DNA of 64,000 bases from Glandiceps talaboti (taxonomy: Eukaryota; Hemichordata; Enteropneusta; Spengelidae): NCBI RefSeq assembly GCF_964340395.1, contig NC_135564.1, positions 2,505,501-2,569,500 of the forward strand, written 5' to 3'. Below the pieces are notes generated by a model, which saw nothing but the letters and a program-made list of their open reading frames with translations, was not told where the DNA came from and did not search any database. Numbering within the stretch: position 1 is the stretch's first letter; the number at the start of each line of letters is the position of its first letter. The translations under genes were made by a program, and so were the position numbers. This document shows, in pieces, positions 1-19,585 of the stretch.

Positions 1-238
1 CTGTGAGAGAGGGAAAAATCATATTTATCTATGTAATAATTTTATTGCAATCTGGCAGAAAAGTTGCTCTATTTAATGATCTTTCATTTAAAATATGAAA
101 ATTTCATATTTTTTGTCAATTGCTAGTTGCTGTGACTATTTGCAGTTTTTGTTACTTCATACTGTCCGTTGAAAAATACATCAAACCTTTACTGGGATTG
201 ATTGACGTCTACTATTAGCTGAATTATGTATCTATTTG

Positions 239-430
239 TCATTGATGGTACTATGTACACAGGCTTGATGTCCATGTGTAAACAATTCAAGCATTTTGTG
301 TACCTGTGTACTAGTCATTGATGGTACTATGTACACAGGCTTGATGTCCATGTGTAAACAATTCAATCATTTTGTGTACCTGTGTACTAGTCATTGATGG
401 TACTATGTACACTGACTTGATGTCCATGTT
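239..430. repeat. 76-bp tandem repeat, about 2.5 copies
   Basis: Units start at 239, 315 and 391 with TCATTGATGGTACTATGTAC. The first two units are nearly identical; the third decays after about 40 bp. No function is evident. Confidence 0.9.
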
Positions 431-596
431 TGCAATGTGTTTTAATGCTCAATTTGCTAGTCTTGCCAATATAAGAATTTTAATAACTTTGATGGCCAGT
501 GTTAACTCCCATTAGTCGTCCTAGTAGCAAACTGCACAATCGGGTAACTTGTAACAACTTATAAATTATTGCTATTGTCCTCATACTTTATATTGC

Positions 597-740
597 ACAA
601 AATCTTACAGTTACTATGTCCAAGAACATACTGCTATACATTGTTAAAGTTCAGTATGTGATATATACAAAATCTTACAGTTACTATGTCCAAGAACATA
701 CTGCTATGCAGTGTTACATTGTAAAGTTCAGTATGTAATG
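597..740. repeat. Direct duplication of about 70 bp
   Basis: The block beginning CAAAATCTTACAGTTACTAT occurs at 597 and again at 667. It is identical for about 40 bp, then diverges with a small insertion in the second copy. Confidence 0.85.
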
Positions 741-1606
741 TACACATACCAATACATGTACTATAAACAATACATTGATTCTTATTTACACATACCAATT
801 CTAAAACATAAATTTCATGATGGGTTTAGCTAGCAACCATTCTCTGTACATCCTTCAGAGTTGATGTTTCTTCTGCAACACTATGAAATATCTCTGGACA
901 GTGTCGTAAAGGAGGCTATGGTTTATGACGATGCCGTACATTCATTAAAAAGAAATTGAATTTGATTGTAGGAATCACTTGATATACGTGTATCATAATT
1001 CAATCTTGTATAGTGTAGTATAGGATACTGAGCATTTGATCTGTCAAGAATAGCTATCATCACAAGGACGGTAATACTAATAGTTCTATGTACAAAGTAT
1101 GGGGAATCACATTACAAAATTCTCAGACAGCCGATTATACTGCCACCTAGTGGTCAACTTGTAGAACTAATCATTGATGCCAGGAGCACCTGACCAATCA
1201 CTGAATGCTACTACTTGCGTAGAAATACTTCTCACAACTCATAACCAATGTTTAAGAATGAAAACCTTTGTCAGACATTAAAGTAAATTATAATCTGATG
1301 ACCATTAAAATACCTTTTTAGTGAATCCATAAGATACAGTTTAGCAGTTAGCAAATATTTTGACCTGAAATATACACAATTTTCTTCACTTCACTTCACT
1401 TCTCCAACAAGACAAAGCCAGTGTATGCTCCATTCCGTCCACATAGCTTTCCTCTATGTAGTTATCTAAACGATCGGATATTTTGTCAGCACCTCAGTTT
1501 GACATGTTTAGTCTGTATTTACCTAATCTATATATCAGCAATGACAAATCCTCAGTTTATAGCATAATTGCAGAACAATTTGAGAGTATTTTCTATTATT
1601 GAAGTG

Positions 1607-1992
1607 GCTCAATTTACAGCTAAAATGATGAGGCTTGGTGTTTCACTCATGTGACATGACATTTACAGCTAAAATGATGTAGGCTTGGGTGCAGTTCACA
1701 GTGGGGATGTAAAAGTAGTCAAGTTGTTGTGTTGATTATCAGCTACAAAATATACAATTACAGCCATTAAAATCATCAAGTCCATGTGTAATGTTTTCAT
1801 TAGAAGTCTGTTTTTACTGCACTGTGAAAGAATAGCAATGCTTATCAGTGTTCAATGTGATTGGGCAAAGGATCCTGCTGTGTTTGTTGTGTCTCTGTTA
1901 TTGTTAGTCTAGAGATGAAATATGTCTTTCTCAAAAACATGTCCCATAAGTGAAACACCAAGCCTACAACATTTTAGCAGTAAATTGACTAA
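1607..1992. mobile_element. Candidate foldback MITE with ~50-bp inverted repeats
   Basis: The left arm (about 1607-1657, containing GGCTTGGTGTTTCACTCATG) matches the reverse complement of the right arm (about 1940-1992, containing AAGTGAAACACCAAGCC) with scattered mismatches. A second partial copy of the left arm lies at 1661-1691. The interior codes for nothing recognisable. The exact ends and target duplication were not resolved. Confidence 0.55.
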
Positions 1993-4091
1993 GCTAATAT
2001 TTTGATTATACATAATATATATTTCTCTACAATCCACTCAAATCACACTTTTTTGCCATATATGACAATGAAGAATAAAAATTTAAATATTTTTTTCAGC
2101 CCGAGTAGCCTTTACACTTGCGCTTTTACTGAAATGTTATTTTTGTTTGTACGTTAGTTTATTTGTTTTTGAATTTTTGAAATGGCAGAAATGTTTTTGA
2201 ATAAAAAAAAAGACCAACATTGGTAAAGTGCATTGTATTCAAATGAGGTGTTGTAGTGGTTTTGTTTGTCTGGCTAGAAAACTCACCCTGACAACTAGCT
2301 TTTACAAAGTCATCTGATGACTAAAGTTGACCAGGTAAAGAGACACCTTGAGATTCAATGTAGGATAGCACTTGACTAATACTTACTACACACACTGATA
2401 GTATACATGCATGTACAATTATATTGATTGCACCTAGTCCTTGTGTAATCCAAGTGTCAATGTCACAGTTTGTGACTTAAGTTTTGGTGGATTTGTTTCA
2501 ATTTGAAAATATCATGTTCCTTCCAGTTTCAAGAACATATGACATCAGCTATATGATGACATCATTTCATGTTACCCCCGAAACGTCATTTTCAATTACC
2601 ACGCTTTTGTACATAAGCACTCAATTAACTTTATCACAGATACAATGTCAGTTGGCTAAAAAATAGGAACATTTTGTATTTAGACCAGCTAAATATGGGG
2701 TCTAGGTTAGTGTCATATAGAATTTTATTTCAAATGAGTAAGAATGTGTCAGTCATTACAGGTGTGAAACATTGCAGCCCAAGTGATGACATCCTACTAA
2801 ATCTATCCAGTGACCTATCTTTATATATTCTCACTACAGAAGTCAACCAGTCATTTGTTGCTTTATTGCCAGCATTAAAATTGTCATGCCAGGGCACAGG
2901 GACACAATAGTTTGATATGCAACATTGTTGCAAACTTGTATTGTTGTATGTCAATTCATTGGTGTGGGCAAACCAAAGTTATTGCTCGACTGTAGATCAT
3001 GACTGAAAGATCATTGTGCTGCTCTATTTGACCAGTGTGAGGGCGCCCCATCACACCTTACAGACTAGACATTTTCATGATATAGAACATTGTGCTAAAT
3101 AACCTTGGCAGATTATTGGTTGACACATCAGGGTCTAGAGGGGTTCACCTCTAAAATCACCGACATTCCAGAAAAACAAATACTTAATGTTACCATAGAG
3201 GGCAGTATTACATATAAATATAAGCCAGGTCATAACTGTTCATGTCACAACAGCTCAAGTTACAAAATTTACTTTTTTGTTTCCAGTAACACGACTACTA
3301 AATTGAGTCCATTTGATCTACAGGAACATAGAACACAACCAACTTCCCATGAAGCACCTGGTTGAGAGGGATTTTTGAATGTTCAACACTACATAATCCT
3401 GGACCACATCTCTGATTTGCTTCTGAATGGCATTCTTCTTCGTTATGCATTAACCTGAATATGACTGATCTGGGTGTCACATGACTAGGTATGTACTATA
3501 CTATACATATTTATAGCATTATATGTCATACATTCAACTATGTAAAATGTTGAATGACAAAGTTTCCATCAAAACTTATGTGTCCATTATTTGAAGCCTG
3601 TAATTCATGGGTAAACTGTCGTCACAATAAATTTGTCAAAACTCACAATGTAGGTGCAATATTGAAGTTTTATTCATGGAACAGAATGATAACTTAGAGA
3701 GAAATGTACATACATTGTTGACAAAGAGGATACAAGTAAAGAAATAAGAGTGCTGAGACGTGTTCCAAAGATAAAGTTCAATATCCACGTTTTAGAGTGT
3801 CTTCAACGTGATCTGTAAGTCCAGTACTATCTCCTACAAAGAGTGTCATTTTATTTCTGACTTGTGAGAAGTCGTAAATATATCAAACTTTGGAATGAAA
3901 TAGGTAGGAATTATAGAAATCTCCATCCAGCAGTTGGTGGTAATTTACTAGAATATTTTGTTCATGATGTGCGAGTTAACGAATTTAAGCAGTGACTTCA
4001 CAAATGTGATGACACTTGTATACATGATTATATACCTTGATAACACTAATTGCTATAGAAATGTAGGAAGATAGTTTTGTTTTGCTTTGAT

Positions 4092-7671
<3,580 letters not shown>

Positions 7672-7733
7672 TTTGAAGAGATGTAGTAAACTGGAAAAAC
7701 GTCCAAGAAATTTCACAGAACGTAGACCTCACT

Positions 7734-7857
7734 ACGTTGACGGTAACAGTCAGAGAGTGAGAGACAAACTGTAATGTTAATTTTCAAAATAGGGATTTTA
7801 TTCTCTGTCGTTGCCATGACAACAAATTAGACTTGGTCAGATAAAGCTTATGATTGG
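7734..7857 (-). promoter_or_regulatory. Proximal promoter block of alpha-tubulin copy 1
   Basis: Upstream of the ATG at 7671, three islands are shared with the other tubulin promoter in the same order: ACGTTGACGGT...AGAGAGTGAGAG (7734-7762, read on +), the X-box (7810-7823) and ATTGG, an inverted CCAAT box (7853-7857). Sequence between islands is only weakly alike, so the islands look constrained. The transcription start was not identified. No convincing TATA box sits at the right distance; an AT-rich TATATA run lies near 7960. Confidence 0.6.
7810..7823. promoter_or_regulatory. RFX X-box, GTTGCCATGACAAC
   Basis: A near-palindromic match to the RFX consensus RYYNCC(N1-3)RGNNAC, about 140 bp upstream of the tubulin start codon. 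RFX factors bind such sites at ciliary gene promoters in animals. It is followed 29 bp further upstream by an inverted CCAAT box. Confidence 0.7.
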
Positions 7858-9870
7858 TGCAGTCAGACGATAATGAGATAGATGGATCACTACATTCCCT
7901 TACGAGGTAAAGTACTTATCATGAGGGATTGTTGGGGACAGCTATAAATATATATTTATGCAAGATGACGTGACTTGACAGGTTTCTGCTTTTTCTTCAA
8001 TCATGGAGAAAGGGGTGGGAAAAGTCAAACAGATGGAAATAATTAAAGATACGCTTCACGACTAGAATGCTAACAGTAACCCACATCCAGACCACATCGT
8101 TCAATTTTAATCGCTAAAGTAAACATTGCAGTTATTATTTGCAGACGTGATGATGACACAAACCAATTGGCGAAAAGACGAGAAAACTAGGAGTGTTCAT
8201 GGAGGACATGAACACTACGTAGTGGCAGTGCAGTGTTCTGGTAAATCTGATGAGTTTTTTTCCCGCGATTTTTAAAACATTGACTCACGTCAAAACATTT
8301 CATATGTAACAAATACCAGTTTGAAAAACATAGGGACATTGGGCCGTAGGCTTGACACACATTCCATCACTATGTGATATTTATATATTTAAACCGCCCA
8401 CTCCAAAACGTTTTAGGGCAACGAAAAGTTGGAATAACGACGAAAAGTATGATCAGACACCTATAAGATCATGTTTCTGATATTATTCTTATATTTCCTA
8501 ATTAATTTTAGTAAGGTGTGTGTTTTTATAGCGGGTGACATTTTGTAATATTGTTCTTTGGGGTCAAAGGTTACATTGTAAATTACATGTAAATCTAACC
8601 ATAGCTTTTCAGTGATGACCAGTACGTCTATATACCGCCTGCACCACACACGTATCATGGTTGCATCTAGGGCTGAATATGTACTAGCTACTTTGCGTGC
8701 CCTGAATCGACTCATTTGAAAAAAAAAAGTCAAATCTGACCATGGACGGTATTTATGTATACTTGCAGTACCTACTCCTTCAACACTTTTCCTACATCCC
8801 ATTTCATACTATAGTTTCGTTCTTACCAGCCAATCTTTCTTGTTTAGTTCAAAGAAAGAACTTTTTGTCACACCGGATGATTAGACACAGCATAGCCTGG
8901 AGTGATGTCAAGTCTTTTCATTTCTTTGGTCTACTAAATTGATCTGAATTATCATGATGTAAGCTTGCGTTACTCAATGTAATGAAGCAACAGCCTGTAC
9001 TGGTCATTCATATTGAGTTAAAATTCGCCTTACCAGACGTAGTACGGGAAAAGCGAGAGCAAAATACCCACGTGACTAGGTTCCGGGCTAAGAGAGACAG
9101 AGGGGGGGGGGGGGGTTTAAAGTTTTAAATTGTGCCAATTTAAAGAATCAGGTATACTTTTATTACACCGCTAACGGTGAAACTCGAGTGAACAAAAATC
9201 ACGCGGGAAGATCTGCCCAAACATTTTTCCGGTTGATATAGGTTAGACTTACAGCAGTTAGTGAAACAAGTGGACACAACTCTTTCATGAATATACGATG
9301 GAAACAGGATGATTATTTAATGTCATTGATGTATAATATAACAATGAATCAGACTGAAGGATAATACCCCATTCATCCCAAAGGAAATCCATGATATCAG
9401 ATTATTATAGTTGATGGACTTTCTGTCTTGATCACCTTGGCAACCACGCAAATTTCTACTCGAGAGGTGGTGACGAATATGAAATCAAAGGTGTGCCTTT
9501 ACGTTTAAAGAAGCAACAGAACACAGGTATCTTGACATTCAGCGAAATTAAGACGACTTGGCCACATCTGTGTAGCGTCTTTTCTCATCAAAATGTCCAC
9601 TAATTATTACGACGGATTTATCAAAAATAAATGGCCAGGAGGCAAACGAGGTATTCGAGGTGTTCCACGTTATGTGTATATTTCACATTGTCATATTTAT
9701 TTCCACGTGCCAGAGAATTCACATGTAGGTAATTTAAAACATGTAAAATATTGTGTAATATTATAAACTTGATAATTACACACAATATTTACATGTAAAG
9801 CTACTCAATATAGCTAAAATTTATATTAATTTCTGTCATATTGATATGATATTATACATGTAGTATTTTT

Positions 9871-10199
9871 AAAGTGGTCATATGGATGAGGTTCGGGTGT
9901 TTATTTTGGATTTTTAATTTATTAAACAATTTTATCATGACATCCTCCTTGAAAAATCAATGTGTAACAACATATGCCAAGTCCTTGTTTGTAATTTTAT
10001 ACATTGCAAAAGACCTTTGTTATTGTACATACAATAACAAACTTTTTGATACATTTTTTAGCTTTTTGCAATTAGTGACAAACCCAGACTTGGTCTATGT
10101 TGTTTCACATTGATTTTTCAAGCAGGAAGCCATGATAAAATTGTTTTATAAATTACAAATCCAAAATAAGCAACCGAACCTCATCCATATGACTACTTT
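9871..10199. mobile_element. Long-TIR palindromic MITE, copy 1
   Basis: Starts AAAGTGGTCATATGGATGAG and ends with the inverted equivalent. The arms fold on each other over almost the whole 329 bp around the centre GTTATTGTACATACAATAAC (10019-10038). It is flanked by TTAA-type sequence on both sides (TTTTTAAAG and CTTTAAAAT), consistent with a TTAA or TA target duplication. The same family occurs at 19862-20190 and 63153-63506. No transposase is encoded, so it is non-autonomous. Confidence 0.9.
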
Positions 10200-10254
10200 A
10201 AAATGTGTATGCGGTCAAGTTTATCCATTCTCGCGAACCAGAGTATCTGTCCAC

Positions 10255-10264
10255 TCTCGCGAGA
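10255..10264. promoter_or_regulatory. TCTCGCGAGA palindrome (BANP-type motif)
   Basis: A perfect 10-bp TCTCGCGAGA, with a half-related TTCTCGCGAA 27 bp to its left. In animals this motif marks some CpG-rich promoters. I find no gene beside it, so its role here is unknown. Confidence 0.35.
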
Positions 10265-11105
10265 ATATTCGGGAATGTGTTCTGTAGTGGAGGAACTGGT
10301 GATTTTACGACTGTCACTAAATCTGAAGTGATTTGTTGCTGTATTTTGCTATCGTTTGGTATATGCATACATATGTTTCTAACATTCGAAGTGATAGCAA
10401 ACAACACTGATCTAGTTCCGTCACGGGAAATCCGTATGCAAAGTAGACCTCATATCCGCAATAAAACCTGGTTTCGTAAGATTAAAAGCTTTACATTGAT
10501 TTATCAATATCACAAAACTCCAAGTTTTGATACAAAGTTTCCTTTTTCACTTGGTTGAATTGTGTTGGTTGATTATTTAAATGTGGATTACTGTGAAGTG
10601 ATGTGACATCATGAACCCTAACGAAAAAAATATGAAAGTGAGGGCGGCATCCTTTATCAGTAATGTCGAGGAAGGTTCTGGAGCTAGAGTAAATGTTCAT
10701 TGAAAATATGTTTACAAAGTTTAAATGTGTGGTTGGAAATTGTGCAGATTTACAGAGCGAGATTTCAGCTAGAATTACTAGTCTACTTTACATAGAATAA
10801 TAAGTGTTTGTAAGCTGTCCTCTGATTTGAGCAGATCATGATCCATGTTCTGTCTGTACCAATCCAAATAGTCGTTAAGTCTTGAATCGTTGTTATTAAT
10901 CATAACAGCCAATTACAGCCACTCTTTATGAACTGTGCAAACCAGCTTTTGGGTGACAGCCAATCATATTCACCCCTATAAACGCTACGAGACAATCGTT
11001 TTTCTTGTGTGATCATCGTTTTCGAACAGCTATTCTATATGGGTGTGGCATGTGAGTCATATCTAGGTGGGAAAGTAAATATCAGTCACTTTCTATTGAA
11101 AGTGC

Positions 11106-11183
11106 AAGTAGAGTAAAGTAGTCCCTGGATTTGAAAGCCAAGTAGAGTAAAGTAGTCCCTGGATTTGAAAGCCAAGTAGAGTC
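11106..11183. repeat. 34-bp tandem repeat, about 2.3 copies
   Basis: Units begin at 11106, 11140 and 11174 with AAGTAGAGTAAAGTAG; the first two are identical over their full length. Confidence 0.9.
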
Positions 11184-14029
11184 CATACGTTTGGAAAGTG
11201 TTGAGTAGATCATCTGTCGAATTGAGAGTCAGGTTTAAACCATGTACGGTGAATGCTATGTTATCATTCAATGGTTGCCATAAGAATACACTGGAATTAT
11301 GATGAATTTTTCCTGTTCGTCAATCTCACGAGGAAAAATTATCAAAAATTTGACGTGTAGATTGATGATTTTATTTGAATAACCATATTGAAAGTATTAT
11401 ACTATGAATGGTTGAACCATGAACGATAACAGAGTTTGCAATGACTCCCTAGGTTCTTTCTCGTATACATGTAATTTGTTCTCTTTTTCGGAATTTTTTT
11501 ACCTGAAAGAGGCCTGGTTGTAACAATACGAAAGTGTCTAAGCCATTTCAAATTGGCTGTTTGTTTTACGGCAATGTCCAAGCCATGATAAATTGGCATT
11601 AATATCAATGAGTACTAAGTAAACTATTAAATGTAGTAGTTAACGGAAAATATTAAAGAACAAAATCGAAAATTTTGTCAAAAATTCAAAAATCAAGTTG
11701 TCTTTTTCACTGGAAAACAAATAGTCGTGGAGAGGCACGAGCCCGCAATATACCCTCAAGGACGCTTTTTAAAGTGCATCGAGTACCAATATATAATTAT
11801 ATAGTACATAGTACTTTATAGTTGATATCACATGATGGGCCCGAAAATTAAAATGTTCTGGAGTAATGGTCGTTTATAAACTACCCGGAAGTAATGTTTT
11901 CATACTGACAACTATTATTATACAAAATGTGGGCGTTTTCCTCTCAATTAAAATTCGATGTTTTTTTACATGAAATGAAGTCTTTCCGTTCAAAGATTAA
12001 ACGTTTTTACAAAATACTGACTAGGATAATATAGACATGAATCAACTACATGTAATTGTGCATACTATGGGCCCCTCTCTCTCTCTCTTCTTTACGATGA
12101 TTCATACATTAACACTGGCATGGATGGAGTGATTCATTCATTCAATGAAAGAATACATTATACAAATATGTTATACTTGTGACTTTTTTCAAATTAGTTA
12201 TGCTACGCGGGATCTGATCGTTGATGGTGAACTAGTATTCCCGATTTTCGTGGCGAATACATATATTTACGAGTGTATTACTCGAACTTGTCCATAATAG
12301 TCAACGCCGTAAAGCGCACACCTCTTTACCGCACCGTCCAAAACGTACCCGTAGTTACGTATTTCGTGCCCTGGCTTGCGAGAACGGTTCCGACGTAATG
12401 GTTAACATGGTTAATGGTAATGGTTAATTATAATACACGAATACACTCGCAGTAAACTCGTCGCGTCTGGAAAAATATTAATTACGTAATTTGCAGTTCG
12501 TGATTTACAAAACTGCAAATCGATACAAGAAATTCATAACTCATAATTAAAATGAAAAATCAATACACATATTCAATAACCTGTAATCTAGTTTGTCGAT
12601 TATGTAAGTGTAGTTGCTTCAAAAAGACTGAGACAATTGGCAAATTTATTTCTTATGGAACAATAGAATCATTCAGGCTGTAGGATACATCATGTCGTTC
12701 CGCCCTTAGGGGTTGACCGATGTGTGAGGGCGCCCGTCACGCGGCGTACTTACCGAATGTGTTGATTCCCTGCATTCATAACACTAGGAAAATCATGTTA
12801 CGTCAGAACACGATACATTTATAAATAGTAGAGCACATTATTTTATATTTACACACAGTGTAACAGACAAATCATATTATATTATAGTGGCCCAAGAAAA
12901 ACAAATTCTTTTGGTTGGTATTACAATAATACTCAGATTACAGAAAAAACCCTCGTCGCGTCGGAAGAAATATTGATTGCGTAATTTGCCATTGTCCAGA
13001 ATAATTTACATGATAGAAAATCAACAATAATTGACAATTTCATATCATATCAGTCTCATTCATAATTAAAATGACCAATGGCGTAACACAACTGTACAGT
13101 TTTTTAAAATGTTTATCCACATGCTGATCCATACTAGGTAAAGGGCTGGTGTTCATTTGCTGAATGATTATCCAGTTGCCTATCCACCCCTGTTGTCATC
13201 TTTGCAATATCATTTAGCTGTTGCTATGGGCGGGGTCATGTTGCTACACATATCTACATACATTTTGAATGTTCACTTGTCTATGAATCCCTGAAGTTAT
13301 CTTTGTGATATACATCATCATTTGGCTGTTGCTATGGGCGTGGTCACGGTTGTTAAGGCCAGTTGTGTCACTATGCCTTCAGGGATATCTGCAGAATATT
13401 AAACACCTCTAGAAATATTGACATCAAATTTTGGCCACTTCTATGACGTAGTTTCCATTTTTTTATATTTCTGACTAAAATACATGCCTAATTTGCATAT
13501 CACTAATGAGATCATCAAGTCCTAAATAGTGTTTGACTGAGATATCACTAACTATTCATCATCTATTGGCATCATCCTCATCCAGGAATAAAGATTCAGT
13601 CTCAGGCCATTTCCCTTTAGTTCTGTGTGATTGAAATCCATTCTACAGTACACTATTCATTTTCAAAATATTCATTTAAAATTACCTTGTGTGAACTCGT
13701 TATTGCACACACACACATGGCTCCTCTATCATAGATTATTAGATACTACTAAATACTAAAACAGAGTATTCAACAGAAGACTTTACATAGCATATACATC
13801 AACGCTGAGATCATTTGACAAGTTGAGATTGTTCTTTTACTTGCTAGATAAGAGAACTTTTATTGCTGAACACAGCAGACTTGCAATCAATTGTAGAGAA
13901 TTAGAAAGTTTTGTTTCTTTTCACTCAGCTTCCTATAAATAATAACTATGCCGTGTTCAGCAGTACAAATGTCATAGTAAAACAACAATGTAAACTAGCA
14001 AATGGATCAATTCACTTTGATCATAAATG

Positions 14030-14380
14030 TACGTTTCATATTTATTATACTATACACAAGCCAAGTTATTGTCTTTGAACAGAAAATGTGGATTATACAC
14101 TCTGGTTTTCTATGTCATGACAACCCATGTTTATGTCACTGGTTTTGCAGTGCTCGAAATCTGAGTAAAAATGTTCCAAATCGCCATTAATTTTCCAGAT
14201 TTTTCACAAGTTATTCTTGAGGAGGTATAATTATATAATTCCCCAATATTTTACTTCATTCATCTGGAAAATACTCATGATCTAAGAATTTGTCATGATG
14301 AGTCGCTAGATCTTGTAGTGACAAGTATTTTCCTTGGCTGAACAAAGAAAAATATTGGGGGAATAATATCCAATAGTCTT
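14030..14380 (+). mobile_element. Interspersed repeat family C, copy 1
   Basis: About 350 bp shared with 44280-44580 (same orientation) and 32860-33215 (inverted). It begins with a block around ATACACAAGCCAAGTT and ends in a hairpin whose arms are CCCCAATATTTT...CTTCATTC and ..GAACAAAGAAAAATATTGGG. The low-coordinate part carries ATGTCATGACAACCCATGTT, related to the other copies. No coding capacity; a non-autonomous transposon is likely. Ends are approximate. Confidence 0.75.
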
Positions 14381-14640
14381 CTGATGAACACTACCTGTTT
14401 TAGTTGTAACACTGCACTCGAACGCAATAAATGACACAAATCACTGTTTCAGGTATAGCAATAGGTAGGATTTAATGAGAAGGAAAGAAGACAGAGGGTT
14501 ACAGTGAAGTCAATAAGGCCAAAACCTTGGGATAGTAAAGGATTACATCAATTAGATAGTGTTTGTTGGCAGTGTACAAACTCAAAGCAGTAGCACCATT
14601 TTCAGCTTTATACTCAAGTTTGCAGCTTTGACATTATGAT

Positions 14641-14717
14641 CTTCAACATGATTGGCTTAGATAATTTGATCTACAACATGATTGGCTTAGACAATTTCAT
14701 CTTCAATATGATTGGCT
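14641..14717 (-). repeat. 30-bp triplet repeat in the 3' UTR of alpha-tubulin copy 2
   Basis: Three direct units start at 14641, 14671 and 14701 (consensus CTTCAACATGATTGGCTTAG). They begin about 20 bp past the tubulin stop codon, so the mature mRNA should carry three AGCCAATCAT units. Not present downstream of copy 1. Confidence 0.85.
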
Positions 14718-14737
14718 AAACTTTAATGTAAGTCTGT

Positions 14738-18419
<3,682 letters not shown>

Positions 18420-18484
18420 TTTGAACGGATGAAGGCTTTCTTCACGAGATTGGACTAAACAAAGGGCGTTGCCTCACAATTTTG

Positions 18485-18596
18485 ACGTTGACGGTCAGAC
18501 AGTGAGAACTAGAATGAAATTTCATGGTTAGGGAGGGGAATATATCACGGTTGCCAAGGTTACAGATAAGATTTCGTCGTTTTAGATTCCGATTGG
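18485..18596 (-). promoter_or_regulatory. Proximal promoter block of alpha-tubulin copy 2
   Basis: Upstream of the ATG at 18419: ACGTTGACGGTCAGACAGTG (18485-18504, read on +), the X-box at 18550-18563 and ATTGG (inverted CCAAT) at 18592-18596. Order and spacing match the other tubulin promoter within about 5 bp. Apart from these islands the two upstream regions align poorly. Confidence 0.6.
18550..18563. promoter_or_regulatory. RFX X-box, GTTGCCAAGGTTAC
   Basis: Fits the RFX consensus RYYNCC(N1-3)RGNNAC, about 131 bp upstream of the start codon of alpha-tubulin copy 2, with an inverted CCAAT box 28 bp further upstream. Confidence 0.65.
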
Positions 18597-19413
18597 TTTA
18601 TCACATGGACTATTCTATTATTTGGAGGAGTTGTAGACATGTGATAATTTTTGAATTTTTGTTACATGATGTCATCTCTCTGATCGACAGATGACTGCCG
18701 TCAGTTGAAATGTCTCTTGGTATGTGAAAGCATACAAAATAGCAGTTCATTCAAAATTCAGAAAATTAATTTCGTGATTTGGCCGTTTTGAGTTGATAAA
18801 GACGAATAGTAGTGTACCTAGTACTGTTCTCGAGATGTCCACACCCATCCTGTCTTGTCCACGCTAGCCTGTCCAGACATAGGAGGGGCAATTGTTAGAA
18901 TCGAGTCCCTAATTCACCGTCTGTGCAAGCAGGGCTGACAATAAGAGACTTTACAATGTATATATATTTAAAATTTAATAAATTATGTAATATTTGGGAT
19001 ATTTCCAACGATTAATCGGATTATATGCTACAATTTTTTTTTCTGCTTTTAACCTAACAGTTTGTTTGGTTTCCGGATTAGAAATACCATCGTCACAAGA
19101 TACAGCAGAGTGTACAATGGGCTGTATCATGTATATTTACAATAAAATAATTCATTCAAGTACAGTATTACATGTAAAATTTGATGATGATATTCAATTT
19201 CATTATTACAGCATGAGTCATTCAAATCGAAATTCACAACGTGTTCTGTTCAACGTATGTCACAACAGTAATACATCCCACCGCTGGCCCCATGACGACA
19301 TGAGTATGTCTCATAAACTCCGCCCAGACATGCATGACCTTTGGTGTCTGAAGTGTCACGCCAGAATCCTACATCCGGGCCTTATTGTCATTCGTTCTCC
19401 TCCTCACCTAGTG

Positions 19414-19585
19414 TAGCTGCAATAATTGTAGCGTCTTGTTGCGGTTTTGTGGGTTTTTTCGTCTGTTTTGGTGACTTTTTAAGTTTTTGTGTTAGGTGCG
19501 GGTTAAACACAAAAACTTAAAAAGTCACCAAAACAGACGAAAAAACCCACAAAACCGCAACAAGACGCTACAATTATTGCAGCTA
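19414..19585. mobile_element. Perfect foldback element, 80-bp arms, 9-bp target duplication
   Basis: Arms 19414-19493 and 19506-19585 are exact reverse complements (80 of 80) around a 12-bp loop, AGGTGCGGGTTA. The element starts TAGCTGCAATAATTGTAGCG and is flanked on both sides by CACCTAGTG (19405-19413 and 19586-19594), a 9-bp direct repeat that looks like a target-site duplication. Related, diverged copies are at 24691-24794 and 25254-25340. No coding capacity. Perfect arms suggest recent insertion or active homogenisation. The 9-bp duplication fits Mutator-like elements; Merlin (8-9 bp) is an alternative. Confidence 0.93.

Larger units (their letters stand above)
1..3660. other. Non-coding 5' flank of window
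   Basis: I see no coding region here. Open frames are short (at most about 86 codons), overlap on both strands and have no recognisable domain. The stretch is AT-rich and holds two short tandem repeats (239-430 and 597-740), a foldback-like pair of inverted repeats (1607-1992) and a CTCF-like motif at 1140-1152. It lies downstream of the first alpha-tubulin gene, whose stop is at 4092. A possible minus-strand AATAAA poly(A) signal for that gene is at 3668-3673. Confidence 0.6.
7872..14600. other. Non-coding region between the two alpha-tubulin genes
   Basis: No gene is recognised. Open frames (for example 8461-8802 on - and 10205-10558 on +) have no domain, no paralogue in the window and unconvincing composition. 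The region contains a poly-G run near 9101-9115, a palindromic MITE (9871-10199), a TCTCGCGAGA motif (10255-10264), a 34-bp tandem repeat (11106-11183), a CT run near 12068-12091, a diverged direct repeat around CTGTTGCTATGGGCG (13219 and 13324), and an interspersed repeat at 14030-14380. The upstream control region of copy 1 is presumably at the low-coordinate end. Confidence 0.6.

Noticed and set aside
10205-10558. 117-codon frame next to the TCTCGCGAGA motif
   Set aside because: No recognisable domain; overlaps a frame on the other strand. Kept only as a note on a possible promoter.
18994-19416. 140-codon frame with a signal-peptide-like start
   Set aside because: Composition looks random after the first 35 residues, no domain or paralogue is seen, and it runs straight into a foldback element.
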